Assembly: GCF_028389875.1 (NCBI RefSeq) | Contig: NC_084682.1 | Coordinates: 4,536,001-4,600,000 of the forward strand | Source of the DNA: Rhea pennata | Lineage: Eukaryota; Chordata; Aves; Rheiformes; Rheidae | DNA length: 64,000 bases | Direction of reading: 5' to 3' | Part shown: positions 57,969 to 64,000 of the stretch, piece after piece | Numbering within the stretch: the stretch's first letter is position 1 | Layout of the letters: every line of letters begins with the position of its first letter | Made by a program: the position numbers and the translations under genes | Notes under the pieces: model-generated | What the model saw: only the letters and a program-made list of their open reading frames with translations | Told to the model about the DNA's origin: nothing | The model's database searches: none

Positions 57969-60900
57969 TAAGATGAAGGAAGGAAGACTTGAGACTCAGT
58001 AGGGCAAAAGCTGCTCTCTTCCTCTGATGATTCCCCAGGTCTGCAGGTCTTATGCTGCTTGCTGAGACAAAGTCACTCTATTGTGGATTTCCTAACTTGA
58101 GGTTTCAAGGCGTATACTAATAACATTTAAATAATACTGCAGATGCAAAAAGCTGCTTCAGTAAATTAGGTTACTGAAAGGCAATTTTTAGCAGTGTCTC
58201 CATTTTTGTCTACCAGCATCTAGAGCATATCTAGCACAATAGGATCTATCTAGAAAACATTCCAGCGACTATGTTTGCATTGACTACCTTCTCCTTGCTG
58301 CATGGACATGCAACTCCCCGTAGAAAAGTGCAAACAGGTCCACTTGAGTGAACTCACAGCAGGGATTTAAGAAACGTCAGTTCTTAGATGCCTCTCATCA
58401 TAGCTATTTTTTAACGCACAGATTTCCCCCCAACACACACACACAGAACCAGTGTTCCCTTTTTATTTCGTATATTACCAGAAACATTGACATTTTACAG
58501 CAGGATAGCCAGGAAAGGTTACAGGATCCTGAACGTTTCTATCCCCCTCTACCAATAATTCTTTGGCTTCTAATGATCCCTCATCTCACCGTATTGTTTC
58601 CCCAGTCTGGACCAGACTTGCACAGAACTGGTTCATGATGGTTCACGTCATCAGAGTATTGTGCAGCAAATGTTGTCTAGCTGCAGGGTGTTGTTATTAC
58701 AAGCATTAAGTGAGCTCAACCAGCAAACATTGAGCCATTAGAAGAGTTAACTGCATAGAAAGTCCCTCGGAAAGACTGGGGGTGGGGAAGGGAAGCAGGC
58801 AGTTCCAGAGACACTGTGGTCTTTGCCCTGAGAGCGTAAACTTTCCAAGCATTTTCAGAAAATAACGTAGCACTAAAAAAGGCATGCAGACTTTCTGGCT
58901 ACCTCCAGCTCCTTTCTTCCAAGGGCTCCCTCTTTTTAACACTAGACAGTCATCAAAGAACCTCATGCTCCATAAAGGCTGTAGTACTCCACATTTCAGG
59001 TATCTGGACTGAGAAAGATAACTTCAAAAGAGAAAGTTAAATATTCTCTGCACTCAGATTTTAATAACAGCTAGATGCCAACCATGAGGCAGTGACGCAC
59101 ACAGCTTTCTGATGCTGGTCCTGTCTGGCACCACTTTTACTTGTGCTGCTGAAGCAGACATGAGATGGCAAAGTGGAACAGCTTTCTTTAAAAATACCAT
59201 GTTTTAAATTCCATTTACTTTTTAAGTCCCAGAGTAACAAATGCAATTTCTTGAAGAAGGAAAAGAAGAACAAAACTGATCCACAGCTACCACAAAAGTC
59301 ATTGCTAGTTGCAGGAACAGTCCAGCTGAGAAACCTGCCAGCTGCGTTGCTTCAGGAACAGCTCTTTGCAGCTCATGTAGACTTACGTGAAGCATCTGTT
59401 CTTTGTCTGAGCCCTTTTGCTTGTCACATTTCAACGACTCCTTTTGCTAGTTACAAAGAGGGACAACGGAAAGTATGCTAAGATGCAAGTGGGGTCATGA
59501 AGAGATGAAGAGAGAACTGACCGACTGAGGCACAGATACACCTCCCCATGGTTTCCTCAGCCTTAGAGCATGCTTTGAAAGAAAAAAAAAGGGGGGGGGG
59601 AAGCATTAAAACTAAATGTGCAAAGCTGCAAAGCACTTGAGGAAGGTTAAGAACAAATCTGATACCTTTGAGTAAAATGGCCTCATGGGGAGCTTGGAAC
59701 CACAGAAATCGGGCACGAAGCCTCTTTTAAGAAAACCATGCAAATCGTCAGTGAGATCACTCCAAGCAGGAGACATCTGGAGCCTGGTACAGAGGCCACA
59801 GGGAGCAATAATCAGGTAAATAGTGATCAAGTAGAGCAGGAGTTTGGAAACAACACAATCTCAGCTCTCTGTGTTCTTGCAGCTTTGGCCAAATTGCATG
59901 AGAGGGCTTGAGCATCCGTAACTGAATGGAAAATAATGAGAGCTGTTGGTGTCTTCTCCCAGCGGCATATCAGACCCTCAGAGTCTCTGCAGCAGCAGAC
60001 ATACAGCAGAGACTGAGGAGAGAAACTGCACTTATTAATTCACCGAGTTTTGAGAAAGGTTTCCGTTTTCTCAGCTGAAAGCACTGCAAAGCCTCCCAGC
60101 TTTGTACAGCGATGGCTTCGAGACAGAGGCTCCGTGCAGGCGAGGTTATCCATCACAAGAAGTAGAAGGGAGAGATTAGGTTCATTTGTTACTCATTTCT
60201 TGTGTAAATGACTGAAGTATGTCCTGACAAAACAGTATCATCTATTAATAGCAGACCCCAAATCCTGTCAGGCCTTCAAAGCTATGAACCAGCTCGTAAC
60301 TCTGTCCTCTTGCAGGGAACTGCAAAAATCCTACAAAGTAAACTCCAGACAGCCTTCCTGTTTGTAACACCACCAAAGTGGGAAGTGGCTCAGATGCTGA
60401 AACCACAGACAAGCCTTGTGCATCAATTAAGGATATAGAAAATTGGAGGTTTTTCCCAAAATGCTTTACTGATGTTAATCTTCTCAAGAGTACTTGCTCA
60501 TCTCAGCTTCATAGGAAGGACTGCACTGCAGAGAGATCATAACTCCTCAAAATTCTCTTTTTCTCCATGAGCACAAAGAACCGTACAAGAGTCTGGTCAC
60601 TGCTAAATCTCCTGACCAACCAGGCCAGATGCTTGCTGCATCTGCCTGTCCTTGTCTGAAGCTCACTCAAGAAAGGATGATAGACAGCAGAGGCCTTGGA
60701 CTGCTTTTCTGTGGCATGACTTTAAAGCACAGTGAATGCTTGATTTTTGGCAGCATTTTTGATGCAGATCAAAACAATAACTAATACTACAAGCTTAAGA
60801 AAGCAATTTAAACAGCAGCAGGTTCAAAGAATGTCTGAAGAAGCAGGTGACAGCAAGCTGTCACAGCCCACACCTATCAAAAACACTACCAACAGGTGTG

Positions 60901-62667
60901 ATTTCTCTTTTGTTGTTTATTAAGATCCAGGCAGGGATGGCAGATTTGATTCTGCATTTCTTGAGAATCTCAAAGCATCCCTACCACAGCAAAACATCAA
61001 GCACAGCAATAGATCACCATGTGTTGGCCTATCCTTTTGTGCAACTTGAACACCTTGCCAAATCTTGGGCACACTTAGGACAAAGCCATAGATGGAAAAA
61101 GAAGCTGAACGCTTCACAAAGCAAGAAAACAGCAGAAGGTGGAGTGAGAGAATTCAGTTATAACTCAGAAACCCAATGTAGTGAAGCTGCGGAGACCAGC
61201 GTCCAGCACAGGGGAAGAGCCTGCTGGAAATGCTGGGGCAGGGAACAACTTTTAACAATAATGCTTTTGTTGCCAGTCATGTGAAAGCAATAGGCCATGG
61301 AATTAAAATGGTCGTTTCCAAAAGACAGGCCTCTGGTTTCACTTGCTTAGACTAGACAGAAGGATCTAGGTTTGCACAGTTTATCTTACTGAAGGAAAGG
61401 TGTTGCCACAATTTTTAGTCTGTAGCTTTTTCAAGGTTATCCCTAACAATTCCCACTATCAAAAATGTATCCAAAACCAGGGCTAGGCTCTTACAGCTTC
61501 AGATGTGGCTGCATAAACTGACATGAGGTCATGAAAAACAACAGTTGAGTAGCATGGCAGTAGGGTCAGCACACTGATTCACGAACTGCAATTGGCAGTT
61601 TGATAAGGTTTTGTAGTCACCACTGATCACATCATCTCTTCTTTTTGAGATACTGAAGGTCTTAAAATAAATCCAAGGATGAGCACTTTCAATTAAGTAA
61701 GTTGCTATACTGGTAGTTTAGAGGAATACTTCAAGCATTGTTTTTAAACATGGGCTGAAAGTGTGACAGCTCATTTTTTAATTTTTCCACAGTTTGAAGT
61801 ATGTTTCCCATCCTCTCTGAGGCACTGTGCATATTACAAAAAACAACGAAGTCCTCGTAGCCATTTAGGGCAAGATAAGCCCGCTAAGTCTGAGAGGAAA
61901 TGTTAACCACATCACACATTTTGGCCCATCTAATTTTCAGAAGCCATATATGTAAGATTCCACTGTTACCTTCTACAGAGACAATCATAAGACAGATGTT
62001 TCAGAAATTTGCCTTGCTAGGTTACAATTTCAAGAAATCTGTATCACTTTCATGCTGTTAAAGAAACGTGCACATTGTGCAAATGATTTCATTGCCTTCC
62101 TGTAAAATGGGAATTCTGATACAGTCTAAACACTGAGCACTGCAAGCACTGAGACAAAGACTGTTATGTGGCTCTTGACGACTGAAGCCTGAACATTTGT
62201 CCACACATCTCACATAGTGTTTTGCACAGAAGCCATTTCCGTACCTAGCAATATTTTATGCTTTTATAGCATTCTTTATTCTACAGCACTTTAGTGCAGC
62301 CTCTTGTGACATGAGGAGAACAGTCAGCCTGTTTTTAGATGGGTCACGCAATCCTTTGCTTCTTTATGGCAAACAGCATTATTTCTATACAGCTCACATA
62401 CCTTCCCTGACACAGACCACTCCCCACTGCCACTATGATTTTGCTCTCATTCTTGCACATTTAGACATTGTAATGAGTGTCAGGCAGAGAAAATGGAGTA
62501 AAAATCATTTCTTCAGAGGAAATAAAGTGCATGAAAATATTTAAAGCCACAGGCTGAACCAGTCTTTGATGAAATGCATGTTAGTACTAATAATGCCTTC
62601 AATTCTTCCAGCATTATAGGAAGAACTCTTTTGCAGATGAGAGCAAGGCTACAATCCAGAAATTGTG
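57969..62667. other. Intergenic region between TRPV-like 3' end and ITGAE exon 1
   Basis: It should contain the ITGAE promoter on its left and the 3' UTR of the TRPV-type gene on its right. A minus-strand AATAAA lies at 62275-62280, about 0.4 kb after that stop codon. A short run of CA repeats (near 58434) and an A-then-G homopolymer (near 59582-59600) are present. I found no coding exon with both splice support and recognisable protein. Confidence 0.55.
62275..62280 (-). terminator. Candidate poly(A) signal of the TRPV-type gene
   Basis: AATAAA on the minus strand, downstream of the proposed stop codon at 62668. Supported by position and consensus only. Confidence 0.45.
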
Positions 62668-63618
62668 CTAAAGATTTCTGGTTTGTCCCTCTAGAGGCAT
62701 CATCTCAGTTGCTGATAGCCGGGGCTGCAATAGTGACTGCTCCTCTGGAACAGCTGATCTCAGTTGTTTCTGTGGCATCCGTTTCCATGATCTTGTCTCT
62801 ACAGCAGGAGACAAAAACAGCAGCCCTTTGTCAGCAGGAAGCTAACAAAGGGATCCAGTTTTTAGAATGGTGCAAATTTAGTGAAAACCCAACACACATG
62901 CAACAGTATTTTAAATATAACTGCCCCATTCCTAGAAAGCTAGCATCTGGGAGAAAACTATGGTGGAAGGGCAAGAGGCTGCATTTAATTCTGGTGAAGC
63001 TTCTGCCAAAGATCTGCCAGACTGAACAAAGTATTTCTAGGAAAAGTAGCAGCTCTCCATTTACCACAAAAAGTTGTTTCTCAGGCATAAAGAGGGAAGC
63101 AAACCCAATTACCTAATGTAGAATTTGACAAGATTTGCAGTCTTAATGCCTAGATTTGTGTTGTAAATGCCCTGTGATTTTTAACACCTGCAAGTAGGCC
63201 TAAATTTTACCTTTCCTGCAAAAGCACAGTGCATTTGGGCTACAGGTCTGAATCACAGGGAAGAACAGCCCTTGCTTCTCTCAGCAGTGTTTCCTGCACA
63301 TTTCCTCTTTTGTTGCCAAATTCCAATCAGATACAAATCTATTCTGATTCTTTGTTTGGTCAGCTCACAAGTGACTGCTATTCCTGAAGGAATTGCTTCC
63401 GGTGTGGAAGCAATTTCACAAGCAAATCGGCCTACCTAAGATTTATGTTTCTATTCCCAAAAAGTACTTGCTGAGCAGGAAGTCAAAAGAATACTGAAGA
63501 CCTTTCTTCATGCTATATCTCACCTTCTGGATTTATTTCTGAATCACTGGAGTTACCAGGGTCTTCCTTGAGAACTCCCACCTCCTTTGCCCAATTTGTC
63601 CATTTAACTTCCTCTACT
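62668..63618 (-). CDS. TRPV-family cation channel, last two coding exons (partial gene)
   Basis: Two exons, 63524-63618 and 62668-62798, have good borders and matching phase 1. The first encodes VEEVKWTNWAKEVGVLKEDP, which fits the post-channel C-terminal motif of TRPV1, TRPV2 and TRPV3 ([20 protein letters not shown] in TRPV1). The second encodes 42 residues beginning RSWKRMPQ, resembling the HWKN start of the TRPV1 tail, and ends in TAG. The tail lacks the TRPV3 ending as I recall it and differs from chicken TRPV1. It may be TRPV2-like or another paralogue, so I leave the symbol empty. The ankyrin repeats and membrane part lie beyond the window. Confidence 0.75.
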
Positions 63619-64000
63619 CTGGAGAGACAAAATACAAGAGAGACTGATGCATAGAGTACAGCATTGCAGCCCAACTTCATCCTGCCAGCACAGTGCTAAT
63701 AGTTTGGTGTAGCAACAATACTCTGAAGAGCTTTTCTTTGAGTAAAGATCTTCTGTAGTTTAAGCCCTGTGACATAAATATCTCTTTTCACAGTATGTTT
63801 TATGTAGGTCTAAACTTTTTTTTTTTTAAGTACTCCAGTTCCTACTAGGGAACACATTTAATAAAAAAAGGAGCCTCCTAGATTCTACTCTCTATACATG
63901 CTCCACAGAACTACACATAACACAACACTTTGGAGTTACCAAAGTGCTGCCTGCCTGCAGTTCCTTTTGCTGGATGAAGATTCATTTGCTCTCCCAGCCC

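Noticed and set aside
62574..63116. 180-codon plus-strand frame
   Set aside because: It runs antisense across the TRPV-type last exon and its intron, and has no domain or splice support.
1..64000. CRISPR arrays, phage or bacterial mobile elements
   Set aside because: No direct-repeat/spacer arrays or prokaryotic gene organisation. The content is vertebrate throughout.

Overview
The window looks like bird nuclear DNA. It holds vertebrate multi-exon genes with short exons and compact introns, a CR1 LINE with the bird-type 3' end, and a tRNA-headed repeat. No bacterial-style operons are present. All gene names come from reading translated exons and comparing them with remembered vertebrate families. 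No database was searched.

Layout, left to right. (1) 1-2141: two spliced-looking exons of an unrecognised plus-strand gene. (2) 2907-16048, minus strand: a complete P2RX5 gene (ATP-gated P2X5 channel), 12 coding exons, 402 residues, all splice phases consistent. (3) 16049-26353: about 10 kb between genes, with simple repeats and a perfect 2 x 71 bp tandem duplication, and no supported gene. (4) 26354-57968, minus strand: ITGAE (integrin alpha-E/CD103), 36 coding exons, about 1389 residues including a proposed signal-peptide exon. (5) 28321-30744, plus strand: HASPIN, an intronless mitotic histone H3 Thr3 kinase of 807 residues, nested in antisense in an ITGAE intron as in mammals, with a CpG island over its 5' end. 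(6) 57969-62667: between genes, no supported gene. (7) 62668-63618, minus strand: the last two coding exons of a TRPV-family cation channel that continues beyond the window.

The most striking observation is in ITGAE. The mammalian protein has one inserted I (von Willebrand A) domain preceded by an acidic X domain. Here there are two four-exon I-domain blocks in tandem, E7-E10 and E12-E15. The first three exons have identical lengths in both blocks (122, 152 and 154 bp) and the phases match throughout. The acidic exon E11 lies between the blocks. Block 1 keeps the DxSxS and Thr parts of the metal site (MIDAS) but has Ser in place of the Asp of the TDG motif; block 2 keeps all of them. Every block boundary is phase 1, so one-domain and two-domain proteins are both possible by in-frame exon skipping. 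I cannot tell whether this is already described or which birds share it.

P2RX5 and ITGAE lie in the same orientation, and HASPIN probably uses its own CpG-island promoter inside ITGAE. The TRPV-type gene upstream of ITGAE differs from the human order as I recall it, where NCBP3 lies there.
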